Source: Mesostigma viride
Taxonomy: Eukaryota; Streptophyta; Mesostigmatophyceae; Mesostigmatales; Mesostigmataceae
Direction: 5' to 3'
Assembly (NCBI GenBank): GCA_009746045.1
Contig: RPFO01000156.1
Location: 6,000,400 to 6,064,399 of the forward strand
DNA length: 64,000 nt
Shown here: positions 24,501-34,465 of the stretch, piece after piece
Layout of the letters: every line of letters begins with the position of its first letter
Numbering within the stretch: position 1 is the first letter of the stretch
Translations under genes and position numbers: made by a program
The notes under the pieces: generated by a model
What the model was told of the DNA's origin: nothing
Database searches by the model: none
What the model saw: only the letters and a program-made list of their open reading frames with translations

Positions 24501-27500
24501 AAAAGCTAATCTTTAGTGTACAGTACTGTATAGTATACAACTAGCGTGTCATTGTCATCAAGCATAGCATACCACACGAGCGTACTGCCCGCACCAGTAT
24601 ACAAAATCCCTCGTTAATGCCCGACCATTCCCCTACATACATCCCATCATCCCCAAGTCTCTACATACATGTTCTAAAATCCCCTCCCCCCCAAAAAAAG
24701 CCCCACCCACGCCCACCGGTCGGACGAGGGCAGCACGGTCTGGTACGTGATGAGCGCGTCAATATCCCCGTTGCGCCCAAACACGGCGGCCGCTAGCGCG
24801 CGGCACAGGTCGATGTTGAACCCAGCGAGCGTCTGGCCCGCCACGTCGTTGAAGAAGCCCTTCTCGTGCGTCAAGGCCGCACAGCGCAGGATGCCGCGGT
24901 CCAGGATGCGAGCATAGGTGTCCGAGTGCGCCGAGTCTGCGGACAGGGAATGCGTCCCAGTGGTACCATGTCGAATCATAGGAGACCAAAGATAGGTGTC
25001 CATAAGGTAGCGCCCATGTCCAATCATAGGAGACCAAAGATAGGTGTCCAAAAGTTAGCGCCCATGCATACGTATGTTAGCGTCCAAGTGCGCCGTCTCT
25101 GCGGGTGTAATGTGTGCAAGTATAGGCAATAAAGAATAAAAGCCTCTTTAAAAGTGTCCAAGTGTACGTGTGCAAGTGTGCGTGGCCTAGTGTATGTGTG
25201 TAAGTGCAAAAGTTCAAGCATAGCTGTAGCCACCCAAGTGTAAGCATCCAAGTATAGGTGTCTTAGCAATAGCGTCCAGGCATAAGTGTCCAAATTGTAA
25301 CGCCCCAGCATAAGTCTCCAAGCATAGGTGTCCCAGTGCGCTGAGTCTGCGGGCCCCACGTGTGGCAGGTTTAGTGGCATGAGGTAAGGTAACGCGAGGT
25401 GAGGCGAGGCGAGGCGAGGCGAGGCGAGGCGAGGCGAGGCGAGGCGAGGCGAGGCGAGGCGAGGCGAGGCGAGGCGAGGCGAGGCGAGGCGAGGCGAGGC
25501 GAGGCGAGGCGAGGCGAGGGGAGGCGAGGGGAGGCGAGGCGAGGCGAGGCGAGGCGAGGCGAGGCGAGGCGAGGCGAGGCGAGGCGAGGCGAGGCGAGGC
25601 GAGGCGAGGCGAGGCGAGGCGAGGCGAGGCGAGGCGAGGCGAGGCGAGGCGAGGCGAGGCGAGGCGAGGCGAGGCGAGGGGAGGGGGGCGGGGCGGGGCG
25701 AGGCGAGGCGAGGCGAGGCGAGGCGAGGCGAGGCGAGGCGAGGCGAGGCGAGGCGAGGCGAGGCGAGGCGAGGCGAGGCGAGGCGAGGGGAGGCGGGGCG
25801 AGGCGAGGCGAGGCGAGGCGAGGCGAGGCGAGGCGAGGCGAGGCGAGGCGAGGCGAGGCGAGGCGAGGCGAGGCGAGGCGAGGCGAGGCGAGGCGAGGCG
25901 AGGCGAGGCGAGGCGAGGCGAGGCGAGGCGAGGCGAGGCGAGGCGAGGCGAGGCGAGGCGAGGCGAGGCGAGGCGAGGCGAGGCGAGGCGAGGCGAGGCG
26001 AGGCGAGGCGAGGCGAGGCGAGGCGAGGCGAGGCGAGGCGAGGCGAGGCGAGGCGAGGCGAGGCGAGGCGAGGCGAGGCGAGGCGAGGCGAGGCGAGGCG
26101 AGGCGAGGCGAGGCGAGGCGAGGCGAGGCGAGGCGAGGCGAGGCGAGGCGAGGCGAGGCGAGGCGAGGCGAGGCGAGGGAGGGGGGGCGGGGCGGGGCGA
26201 GGCGAGGCGAGGCGAGGCGAGGCGAGGCGAGGCGAGGCGAGGCGAGGCGAGGCGAGGCGAGGCGAGGCGAGGCGAGGCGAGGCGAGGCGAGGCGAGGGGA
26301 GGCGGGGCGAGGCGAGGCGAGGCGAGGCGAGGCGAGGCGAGGCGAGGCGAGGCGAGGCGAGGCGAGGCGAGGCGAGGCGAGGCGAGGCGAGGCGAGGCGA
26401 GGCGAGGCGAGGCGAGGCGAGGCGAGGCGAGGCGAGGCGAGGCGAGGCGAGGCGAGGCGAGGCGAGGCGAGGCGAGGCGAGGCGAGGCGAGGCGAGGCGA
26501 GGCGAGGCGAGGCGAGGCGAGGCGAGGCGAGGCGAGGCGAGGCGAGGCGAGGCGAGGCGAGGCGAGGCGAGGCGAGGCGAGGCGAGGCGAGGCGAGGCGA
26601 GGTCAAAGGGGGCCCACCGCGGATGAGCGTACAATGATGTTCTGAGAGTTGACAGTTCCTCACCCCACTGTGGCACCACCATAAGGCAGGCAGGTGGCCC
26701 AATTCATACAAGAGGCTGTTGACATTAGGTAAACCAACGGGGCTCACCTGCGTCGCAGACAGGGAAAAAAGCTAAGGGGCTCACCTGCTTCGTAGATGGA
26801 AAGCTTGAAGCGGCCGCTGCTGGTGCCCACGCTGCACGCATGCGGGGGTAGTTTGTATTTTAAAATTAAAAAAAGAACCAGCACACACAGATGTTCAGAT
26901 GTATGCTTAAAGATGCCCACGCTGCACACGTGGGGTTATTGCAATGCTTACAAACAGAAACTGCCGCACGCAGATGTTCATATGTATGCTTAAAGGTGTG
27001 CGTGTGGGGCATTTGGAACCGTCCAAAGCAAAAACACAAGCCTTCATTGCTCAAATGCATGGTCTATATCCCTTGGTGGAGTAGCCCACAAGTACAAGTA
27101 TGGTATTGGGCGCACGGTATCTATGGCATCCGGTGCCTGGGCATGCATGGGCACGGGGTGATGTAGTATCCTTAAATGCAACGTGTGGCCAGAGGGGGGC
27201 ATCCGCTACGGCTTCACGAGGCACGCCCTCAGAAACAGTGGATGGCTTTCATGCATGTAGCCCAGCAGTTATGCGCGTGCGATCACGCGGGGTAGTCGGC
27301 CAGGGACGGTCAGCGACTAGTGTCATACCAAGTACACGCGCCACCCACCCATCGATCACGATGTAGTACTTCACGCCCGCGGTCAGCACCACCGCCAGCA
27401 CACTCTCGGCGTCATCGCAGTCACCGCCGGCATCTGCCACGTAGCACGCGGCCGTGAGGCTGCCCGCGGGCACCACGGGCATGCCGTTGCCATCCACCAG

Positions 27501-28756
27501 GTACACGATCGCGTCAAAAGCAGTCCCACACAGGGACATGTACACCATCTTCGTCTCCGTAGGGGTGTACGAGTATACCTGGTACGTTCGGGGCGGGTGC
27601 AAGGGGCAGATGCTATTTTCGCGGAGGTGAGACGGCAGGGGTGTGCACAATGACGTTGGGGGAAGGTATGGGGGGCAGATGCTAGTAATGTCCATGGATC
27701 CATGGATTGATTGTGTGCGTTGGGGGAAGGTGTCCTTACCCTGGGGACCCCCGGAAAAGATGTCGGTAGTTTTCAAGCGGACTTCAAATTGGACGTGTCA
27801 TGTTCATTGGTGGAAGTCATGAAATGTTGGAGCTCAACCAGCAGGGGCGAAGGGATAGATGGAAGCCCGGTCAAGGAGGGCTATGGGAGGGGAATACCTT
27901 GAATGGTACAGGAACAGTACAATGCCGGTGTTCCCTGTTGCGTGGTGAGGATCAGGGAGGGGTGCGGGGGGGCAAGGATTCGTTAACAGGAGGCAGAGGG
28001 AGAGAGACTTTGGGTATCTGTGGGCACAGCGAGGCCTGAGACTACGGAATCCAACCGGCTGTTGCGACAACTGCTAGGCCAAACACTACAGAGCACCATT
28101 GGTTGCATGCATATCGCAAAATTGATCGGCAAAGTAGTTTCCAGGAGTGACCGAACGTGAGTGATCCACAGGGAGATCCATGAGGCAAGAGCTGTTTGCT
28201 GCGCCAGGGCGAGCAGGCTTCATCACGTTTTCCTGTCCAGCTAGGCCCCTGGGTCTGTACACACAACCGGACTTCCAAGGTCAAAGTAAGGCGAGCAACA
28301 GCTCACCACGTCAGGGGCGTGGGAGGAGATGGGATCGCCCGTGCAACCCTGCGGCGAGTAGGTGTTGTTGTATCGCTCGGTAGACCCGAAGGCGACCGCA
28401 GGCAGGAAGGTTATCGCTTGCGCCGTGGCAATGGTGTCAGCGGGGTCTGTAGAATAAAAGTGCAACAAAATGAAAGAGAGAAAAGGTCCAGAGATACAAA
28501 TACCTGTATGCTTAGTAGAATACATACTTTCCACTTCACATTAGCAGGTCGCTACTATGAATGCGGTAAAGCCACGCACGAAATGTACCATAGCAACGTT
28601 CACTGGTTCGGCAGGCAGGTGGCTGAAAATCCTCAATGACTACAAAATAATTATCGACTGACCTCCAGCGAATGGTAAACAGTCAGCAGTCCCAGCCAAA
28701 AGTATTCCCACCATCAGGAAACATCGCCGAACAACGGCCATTATCGCTGCAATCAT
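12579..28756 (-). CDS. Membrane protein with PPC-like and two tandem AapJ-type amino-acid-binding domains
   Basis: Fourteen exons (28756-28663, 28446-28307, 27578-27349, 26831-26785, 24936-24717, 23307-23025, 22784-22621, 20970-20723, 19525-19394, 18638-18410, 16388-16115, 15676-15292, 13545-13438, 12853-12579) join with GT-AG introns and no phase conflict: 2829 nt, 942 residues plus stop. Residues 1-25 look like a signal peptide. Residues ~32-170 resemble the pre-peptidase C-terminal (PPC) fold (SLCG, DCDD, YYIVIDG). Residues ~180-505 and ~534-847 are each like the bacterial general L-amino-acid-binding protein AapJ/BztA (family 3 solute-binding): LCRA(L/V)AAA, LGRD..WG, P.F(Y/F)D.Q.F, (N)WV.(H/Q)GL, VGNYG. 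Residues 871-894 form one hydrophobic helix followed by YRGRTKEKK and a 47-residue proline-rich tail. Inferred role: surface capture or sensing of amino acids. No kinase or channel pore is present between the lobes or in the tail. The start at 28756 is chosen for the signal peptide; 28741 is an alternative. Confidence 0.85.
13530..13910. repeat. Five tandem copies of the exon 13 acceptor junction
   Basis: The end of the exon 13 start (GCGTAGATGTCGCCTGTGGG, plus strand, 13533-13552) recurs as diverged copies at about 13613, 13713, 13800 and 13885, each followed by a G-run and TAGGGTGTAGGG-like sequence. The units are 80-100 bp. Each copy contains a potential minus-strand acceptor plus the first ~12 exon bases. 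The telomere-like TAGGG words belong to this unit, not to a telomere. Confidence 0.75.
14783..15205. repeat. 52-bp minisatellite, about 8 copies
   Basis: Unit of 52 bp containing TAAGAATCCAGTC, ATCGAGTTTC and AAACCAAGCATTCAG, nearly identical between copies with a few A/G changes (AATCG versus GATCG or AGTCG). It lies in the intron between exons 12 and 13 of the SBP-receptor gene and ends about 85 bp from the exon 12 donor. Confidence 0.95.
15722..15853. repeat. GGGAAGTGGT 10-bp minisatellite
   Basis: About 13 copies of a 10-bp unit in the intron upstream of exon 12 (minus strand), beginning about 45 bp from its acceptor. Confidence 0.95.
16545..16885. repeat. 26-bp minisatellite (GAAATGGTAGAGAGGATAGG)
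   Basis: About 13 diverged copies of a ~26-bp purine-rich unit in the intron between exons 10 and 11 of the SBP-receptor gene. Confidence 0.92.
17228..17690. repeat. 25-bp minisatellite (ACTGGTGTCATACTTGTCTA)
   Basis: About 18 copies of a 25-bp unit, alternating TACACAA and TATACAA variants. The copies are open in several frames, which explains overlapping 60-138 codon frames; none is a gene. Same intron as the 26-bp array at 16545. Confidence 0.95.
18248..18350. repeat. 12-bp array plus duplicated exon 10 donor end
   Basis: Five copies of CTCGCTTGCCCT run into CCAGGAGGGAGAGCGTCTCC at about 18309-18330, a diverged copy of the exon 10 end at 18414-18440. The array seems to have grown beside the duplicated junction. 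Confidence 0.75.
19235..19412. repeat. Three tandem copies of the exon 9 donor junction
   Basis: CCCTGGCTGA(T/A)CTCCC, the minus-strand end of exon 9 with its donor, occurs at 19237, 19315 and 19393, spaced 76-78 bp. Only the copy at 19393 is continuous with the exon 9 reading frame. The two inner copies carry the same exon tail and potential GTGAG donors. Confidence 0.85.
21000..22425. repeat. Pentanucleotide array made of successive homogeneous blocks
   Basis: About 1.4 kb of 5-bp repeats in the intron between exons 7 and 8 of the SBP-receptor gene. From left to right the unit is GGTCT, TGTCT, GGTCT again, a short mixed part, TTTTG, GTGCC, GTGTC and GTGTT with mixtures. Periodicity is almost everywhere five. 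Because the pentamers contain no stop in several frames, open frames up to 510 codons arise on both strands; these are artefacts. Confidence 0.97.
23261..23640. repeat. Four copies of the exon 6 acceptor junction
   Basis: The exon 6 start with its acceptor (plus strand 23261-23330, GGGGAGGAT...GCTCCGCCCTGGAT) recurs at about 23379-23405, 23461-23525 and 23601-23639. The copy at 23461 includes about 40 bp of coding sequence (GGGGAGGATGACCATGTTGA), so the duplicated piece spans intron and exon. Confidence 0.8.
24911..25353. repeat. Degenerate repeats seeded by the exon 5 acceptor
   Basis: AGCATAGGTGTCC(G/C)AGTGCG plus GAGTCTGCGG occurs at 24911-24942 (real exon 5 start and acceptor) and again at 25321-25352; a shorter relative lies at 25081-25105. 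Between them the word (A)GGTGTCCAA/TAAGTGTCCAA recurs irregularly, and a ~62-bp unit (ATCATAGGAGACCAAAGATA) is duplicated at 24976-25045. Confidence 0.7.
25393..26602. repeat. GAGGC pentanucleotide array, 1.2 kb
   Basis: Nearly pure GGCGA/GAGGC repeat with a few interruptions (GGGGGGCGGGGCGG near 25684 and 26183, GGGGAGGCGGGGC near 25787 and 26295). The two pairs of interruptions are about 500 bp apart, pointing to a higher-order duplication. It lies in the intron between exons 4 and 5 of the SBP-receptor gene. The 412- to 552-codon open frames are repeat artefacts. Confidence 0.97.
26738..26800. repeat. Duplicated exon 4 donor junction
   Basis: GGGGCTCACCTGCTTCGTAG (26776-26795, real exon 4 donor on the minus strand) is matched by GGGGCTCACCTGCGTCGCAG at 26739-26758. 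The second copy offers an alternative donor 37 bp downstream. Confidence 0.8.
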
Positions 28757-29753
28757 TACACCGGCCAGACTGAACTGCGTAGAAGCAACCGGTTGAGGTG
28801 TTCTCGATACTCTCAGAACTAGACACCCATCGCGTCGGTTAATTTGGCCGTTCCAAATCCTTTCCAACTTAGAGCCAAATCAAATTACTCTCGACGGTAG
28901 TCCCGTCCGCCACGAATAACTTGAAGCCCAAACAAGCGCACATTCGAGTCATTACAGCTGGCTGCCGCAGCGCAGGTGTTCGGAGCATGAAGATAGCGGT
29001 CGCCAGGTGAAAGGGCAAGTTGAAGCATTTGTCTTGCCGCAAGCGAAGACAAAGAAATGAAGTTTGTTTTCTGTGGCCGCAGTCTCCCGGATCGGCAGCT
29101 ATGCCGTCCTTTGGACGAAGTCAAAACATCAAACAAACCCAACGAACAATAACACGTTTGGAATCCATATTATCTGCTGGATAATCACAATAAAAAGAAA
29201 ATAAAAGCCAGCGATTGACTGGTTGCCGGGATGAAGGGGCAATTAAAATCTTGAGCCCCTGTTGAGCCAGGTGTTTGCATTGTCAGTCTGTCACCCATGA
29301 TTCCAGCTCAGCCCTGGCCCAGCTCTAATTTGTAACAAGTTTTCTGCTGGCGGCCACACAACCCTTTGCTAATGAGTCAAAGCTACTGCTTGCTGTACCT
29401 GTTGTACTGCCAGTCTGCCACGCCAGTCGCCAGGTCAAATGGCCAGCAGCACATTTTCTTACAGTATGGCGACCCGATGGCGATTATAACTTACGACACC
29501 CAACCATTGACACGACAACCATGCAGCACGATAGCCAGCTTTTCTGATGCCTTGAATAAAGATATCCCGGTATTTCCTTCCCGTTATTTGTCCGCCTTGT
29601 TATATATAGCTCTGCTACAGAGGTTGAACGGGAAGAAGCACTCGACTGCATCAAGATTGCAGCATATTGTCACTTGATTTCTTCGCAGGTCCTGGGAATC
29701 ACAGCTGGCATTCGAGTTGTAACAACGGTTCCTTTTACCTTAACCCATCCATT
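28757..29753. promoter_or_regulatory. Divergent intergenic region between the SBP-receptor and uL24m genes
   Basis: The two start codons face away from each other across 997 bp, so this stretch must hold both promoters. I see no TATA box or other element I would name. Frames at 28885-29142 (-, 85 codons) and 29366-29677 (+, 103 codons) have no recognisable product and may be leader or chance sequence. Confidence 0.5.
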
Positions 29754-32700
29754 ATGGCGAACCTGATGCGTGGAAAGGCAAGAGATGTAGCAAATCTTAC
29801 CAGAAATCTTTTCGACTCCTGGAAGATTTTGTTGGGTGACAAAGTAAGTAACACGATCGTCTCGTCAAGTTGTTATAATCGCGCCACGCTCTGTAAGGGA
29901 GCTCAATTTAGAGACCTTCATCTCTTACCTCCGCATGAACATTGCCGTTGCCGCTTGCCCATGCGCACTGTCGCAGGTTTACATCCGCTCAGGGCAGGAT
30001 AAAGGGAAGACCGGAATCGTAAAGCAGGTCCTTCGCAACCAAAACATGGTGGTCGTTAAGGACAGGGTTATGGTACGTCATCTCGGTGTCGCCGTGTGTT
30101 GCAAATCGCCTATCTCACATGCATTCATATTGGCTTATACTTGCTTGAATTGACGAAGGACCCACTGCGCAAGCATACCTGTCTTTCCATCCAAGCGCCC
30201 CGATCTGAGTTTTCCGCATCCGTACAGCAGTGGCACCAGGCAGGATGTCCAATAGACAATCCCTTATTTATTTTCATGCCTTTATAATGCTGTAATCTGC
30301 CGCACGAACGCAATGGCTGGGCAGAGGCGGCGGTATCTGAAGACGCCAGATGGCAAGCGCGTGGAGCATTTCTCGGAGCACCCCATCCACGTCTCCAACG
30401 TGGCCCTCTTCGACGAAGCCAAAGGGTGGGTGAGAACTAGTGACTCTTATTACCACTAGTACTACTGCTACTACCACTACCAATAATAATAATAATAATA
30501 ATAATAAATATTACTGCTGCTACCACTATTATTATGATAACTTTGTGACTGATTGAGTACTAACTGACTATTCAACTCTAGCCCAGTGGGGTGTGTGGGC
30601 GTGAGTATGGTCTAGTGGGGTGCGTATGGATGTCTGTTATCAAGTGCGGTGCGCGGGGATGACTGGCATCTAGTGGGATGAATGAGAAAGTCTTCTACAG
30701 ATTTTTTTATAATGTCAGGAGGGGTGCGTGGGAAAGGCTGGTGGGGAAGTCTTAACATGTGGAGGTTTGTGATGGTACATGTCCGATGATGGAGGTCTGG
30801 CTTTCCCACGGACATCCTCTATCAACTTCTAGAAGTTGGTCAGTAGTCAGTTTGGATGTCCCTGGCAGTAATTGATCGTGGGTGCACGTTTGCCACACAA
30901 ACACAGAGGTTCCAGCTCAGCTGCTGTTTCCCAATCAGACCCATATCATGGCGGGGATCTAACCGCCGGCACATGGCACGCCTTACCCCCCAGCCTAGTT
31001 AGATAGATACCCCTCTTTACACCACTGAACCCTTCACAGACTTTCACACCAATTGAATTCTTTCACACCCTTTCACACCCTTTCACACCCTTTCACACCC
31101 TTTCACACCCTTTCACACCCTTTCACACCCTTTCACACCCTTTCACACCCTTTCACACCCTTTCACACCCTTTCACACCCTTTCACACCCTTTCACACCG
31201 TTGAATGGTTCACACCCTTTCACACAACGGTTACCTGAGATAGCACATGCAACTGGCAACTGCCTACTATCTGTAATACCCCCCCACACCTTTTCAAATC
31301 TGTAAAACTCCACACCTAAATAAATCTGTAAAAAGTCCACTCCTAAATAAATTTTTAATAACGCCCATACCTATCTAAATCTATAGTAACCCCCATGTAC
31401 ATAACTCCCATGCCTAAATAAATCTTTAATAACTCTCATGCCTGTATAAATCTGTAATAGCTCCACACCTATATAAATCTGCAATAGCTCCCATATCTAT
31501 AGAAATCTTTAACCACTACCATGCCTAAATAAATCTGTAATAGCTCTCATTCGTATATTCCTCTCCCGTGTCTATGTTGGTACCCAAGCAGCGCGCTGCC
31601 CGACTAGTTTGATTCTCTCCCAAGTAATAATTCTCTCCTATTCCTTTGGTTACTACTCATTGTTACCACTCTTGTCACCCTCGTAATCATGTTGTGTGAC
31701 CCAAGCGGCCCGCTGCCCAACTATGATTGCTCCCAGCTCACGCAGGGAGCTGTCCATCGCGTGATAGCCCATGGCGCGCTCCATTGTCCCTGGTCCTCTG
31801 CAATAGCTGCGCTATCGTCCCTGATCTTTTCTCTATACATGGTTATGGATGATCATCCCTGATGGTCTATGTATCCATATGGATGATCTTCCCTGATCAT
31901 CTATATATGTTTTCGGATTATCGTCCCTGATCATCTGTATCCCGGCTCATTTATAGCACCTGGCCATCCCTTGTCACATCCCAGTTATTCTACCATTGTT
32001 ATTAAGTTTTCTTCTTCTATTGTTGCGGATGCAAGCAACGAGCCGTTCAATGTTCTGTCCCAACCGCTCATGGTTCGATGTGCCAGCCACGGTCTATTAT
32101 GATGCTACGGTTGCGAATGACGGCGACGAGCCGTCCGAGGCCCTGTCCCAACCGCTCGTGCCCCCTTACGCCCAAGTGCAATCGCGCCGCCATGTCGCGG
32201 GCAGCAAACAGTCCAGTGGGGCACGCTTCCCTATTTGCTCAGGAAGCATCATTTTTGTGACCGCTCCCCATTCTGCTGTTACGTACGCGAGCAGGCAACC
32301 GTCCAAGGGCAGATGATTCGGCATCGGCTCACAAAATACTTTATTTGCCACCTTTTCCTATTTTTCTATTGTTACGTATGCGAGCAGGGAACCGCCCAAG
32401 GGCATTATGATTCAGCATGTGCTGACGAAAAACATTCATGGTCCCCGTTCCCTTTTATTCCAACGTTGCGGATGCGCGCAGCAAACCGTCCAAGGCGGCG
32501 ATCCGGTTCCTGGAGGACGGCGCTCGCGTGCGGGTACTAAAGTCAGGCGCCGCGATCCCCCCGCCGCCGCTGCCGGACCGCAAGCGGAGAGGTGCGCACT
32601 GTTTACGGGCCGCCCTGTTCAGTCATCAGCGGCTGATATTGATGTCCAGCACACTTGGGTCCATAGGGAGGGAGGGAGGGAGGGAGGGAGGGAGGGAGGG

Positions 32701-34465
32701 AGGGAGGGAGGGAGGGAGGGAGGGAGGGAGGGAGGGAGGGAGGGAGGGAGGGAGGGAGGGAGGGAGGAGGGGGAGGGAGGGAGGGAGGGAGGGAGGGAGG
32801 AGGGAGGAGGAGGGAGAGAGGGAGGAGGGAGGGAGGGAGGGAGGGAGGGAGGGAGGGAGGAAAGGGAGCACGGGAGGTGGGGGGGGGGGCGATATGTGTG
32901 TGTGGACATGTGGGCATGTGGGCATGTGGGCATGTGGGCATGTGGGCATGTGGGCATGTGGGCATGTGGGCATGTGGGCATGTGGGCATGTGGGCATGTG
33001 GGCATGTGGGCATGTGGGCATGTGGGCATGTGGGCATGTGGGCATGTGGGCATGTGGGCATGTGGGCATGTGGGCATGTGGGCATGTGGGCATGTGGGCA
33101 TGTGGGCATGTGGGCATGTGGGCATGTGGGCATGTGGGCGGGCGGGCATGCATGCAGGCGGGCGAGCGTATGTAGTATGCAATTTTTTACTCCTTACATC
33201 CTTCGATGAGAGCGTAGGCACCCGAGCAGGCATGAGGGTATTTATAACCCTTGTCCCATGAGGGTATTCATGACCCTCCTTGGACCCCCTCGCCCTCCCC
33301 AGATACCACCCCCTGCTGCTGGCATACTGTGGAGGTGGCCTCTTGTCTACTCTTGCGCAGCCAGTCTGTGCATATGTGGCCATGCTCAGCTCCCTTTTCT
33401 CCGTGTTGTAACCGCGGCACTTCACTCCCTTTCTTCCGCGCCACCGTCTTGGCTTCCCAATTGTGTTGATGTTGTTAATCCCCGTCGTGTCCGTGTCCAT
33501 CGTACACTAGCCAAGTAGGTGGGTGGTGCTCCATGTCTCCCCCCTGAGACAAGCAGTGCAGGCCTGGAATCTGGAGAATCTGGACCATGGTAGCTCGAGC
33601 CTGCCGCCTGCCGTTATCCGACCCGCGTTTGTTGGCTTGTTGAGGACAAAAGAGATCAAAGAATGACGGTGTAGATATCTTAGCCCATCATGCCGCCTGC
33701 CCCCATCTCAGTTTTGTCATTTCCTTCCACGTTAATGGAGGGTGGCGTTGCTAGTGTGTGGGTGGTTGGCTTGTATGAGCGCCGTTTCCCCATTGGTCAA
33801 GCGTGTTGTCACAGGGGGCGCTTGACCCATTAATCAATCAATCAGTTAATTAATTGATGAGTTAACTTACATTAATTAATAACTTATTTATTGGGTCAAG
33901 TGCCCCTTGTGTTTCCTTTCGCACCAGGCCCACATAGGTTGTTTTCTCTCGCATCTTGCTCACGAATCGATGTTGTAATGCCGCCTCCTTTCACCCAGCC
34001 ACCTCATAAAGGGGAGATTTTTTTAGTAGCAGCTGGCCAGGTTGCATGGCACGCACGTGGGCATTCGGGAAGTCGGCGGTCATGGCTGGCGACTGTGGGG
34101 TTTTTTTTAACAAAGCCACCTCGCCATATACAACGCTCCGCGAGGGCGACGTGGTGGGCTCAGTATGCCAAAAGAATAATGGCAGTACCCACGTTGTAAG
34201 AGCCATGCAGTAGCAGCCATGGCCAGTAATGACCACGTGGCTCTATGTGCCTTGAACGAGGGAGTCCTAATTTTACTGCTCATGATTGTCATGGTTGTAA
34301 TGAACCGGTTTCACTGGCATGGTTGATAGGTGATGTCTTCCGGTTGCCTCACCTCATATCTTGCGCGGTTGCGTGTTGGGTCACTTGTCTGTTCCCACCA
34401 CAGGCCCCGGGCCAAAGGATACACCAGCGGAAGAGGTCACGCGGGTGACCTACGTAGCCCCCTAG
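29754..34465 (+). CDS. Mitochondrial large-subunit ribosomal protein uL24m
   Basis: Five exons, 29754-29843, 29977-30072, 30325-30425, 32482-32591 and 34404-34465, join with GT-AG introns in consistent phase (0, 0, 2, 1) into 152 residues. The protein binds 23S-type rRNA early in large-subunit assembly. The KOW segment DKVYIRSGQDKGKTGIVKQV is in exons 1-2; IHVSNVALFD is in exon 3; GKPSKAAIRFLEDGARVRV spans exons 3-4; the C-terminal GPKDTP...VTY spans exons 4-5 and is typical of plant/algal mitochondrial rather than plastid L24. The arginine-rich first 20 residues (MANLMRGKARDVANLTRNLF) could direct mitochondrial import. The acceptor of exon 3 has a weak pyrimidine tract and is the least certain boundary. 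Intron 4 holds the largest satellites. Confidence 0.88.
30480..30509. repeat. AAT trinucleotide microsatellite
   Basis: About nine AAT units in intron 3 of the uL24m gene. Confidence 0.95.
31056..31199. repeat. CTTTCACACC 10-bp minisatellite
   Basis: About 14 near-identical 10-bp units in intron 3 of the uL24m gene. Degenerate ~28-bp AAATCTGTAATA-type repeats follow at 31270-31550, and TGATC(A/T)TCCCTGAT repeats at 31830-31945. Confidence 0.93.
32015..32500 (+). repeat. Five copies of the uL24m exon 4 acceptor junction
   Basis: The junction TTGCGGATGCGCGCAG followed by CAAACCGTCCAAGG (real acceptor at 32480-32481) recurs upstream at about 32020, 32107, 32278 and 32370 as diverged forms, e.g. 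TTACGTACGCGAGCAGGCAA then CCGTCCAAGGG. Each copy keeps a possible CAG acceptor and the first ~13 exon bases. Only the last copy continues into the uL24 coding sequence. Confidence 0.85.
32667..32872. repeat. GGGA tetranucleotide array
   Basis: About 200 bp of GGGA units with AGG interruptions from 32767 on, in intron 4 of uL24m. Overlapping open frames with proline/serine/leucine or glycine/arginine/glutamate periodicity are artefacts. Confidence 0.95.
32904..33142. repeat. GGGCATGT 8-bp minisatellite
   Basis: About 30 copies of GGGCATGT directly after the GGGA array in the same intron. It is homogeneous to a single base, indicating recent expansion. Confidence 0.96.
33545..33650. repeat. 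Family S dispersed repeat inside uL24m intron 4
   Basis: GAGACAAGCAGTGCAGGCCT followed by GAATCTGGAGAATCTGGACC and CTCGAGCCTGCC...CCGTTATC, in the same order as at 5512-5625 and, reversed, 11255-11357. Confidence 0.65.
33795..33906. repeat. Inverted repeats of a GGTCAAG word
   Basis: GGGGCGCTTGACCCATTAAT (from about 33814) pairs with TTATTGGGTCAAGTGCCCC (33887-33905) across an AT-rich centre made of TTAATCAA-like words. A third arm, GGTCAAGCG, lies at about 33796. This could be a foldback element remnant. Confidence 0.6.

Noticed and set aside
25024-26747. 552- and 458-codon frames (SPRLA-type repeats) and a 412-codon GEARR frame
   Set aside because: Artefacts of the GAGGC array; the frames also run over the exon-junction duplicates without splice logic.
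12579-28756. Ionotropic glutamate receptor
   Set aside because: The two lobes of each binding domain are continuous, with no pore or extra membrane helices; only one transmembrane segment exists in the whole protein.
28885-29142. 85-codon minus-strand ORF as an extra 5' exon of the SBP-receptor gene
   Set aside because: No donor joins it to exon 1 in frame, and exon 1 already has a start followed by a signal peptide.
29366-29677. 103-codon plus-strand ORF upstream of uL24m
   Set aside because: No recognisable product and no clear splice link; may be chance.
32603-33500. Long proline/serine/leucine and histidine/methionine-proline-threonine frames
   Set aside because: Translations of the GGGA and GGGCATGT arrays in the uL24m intron.
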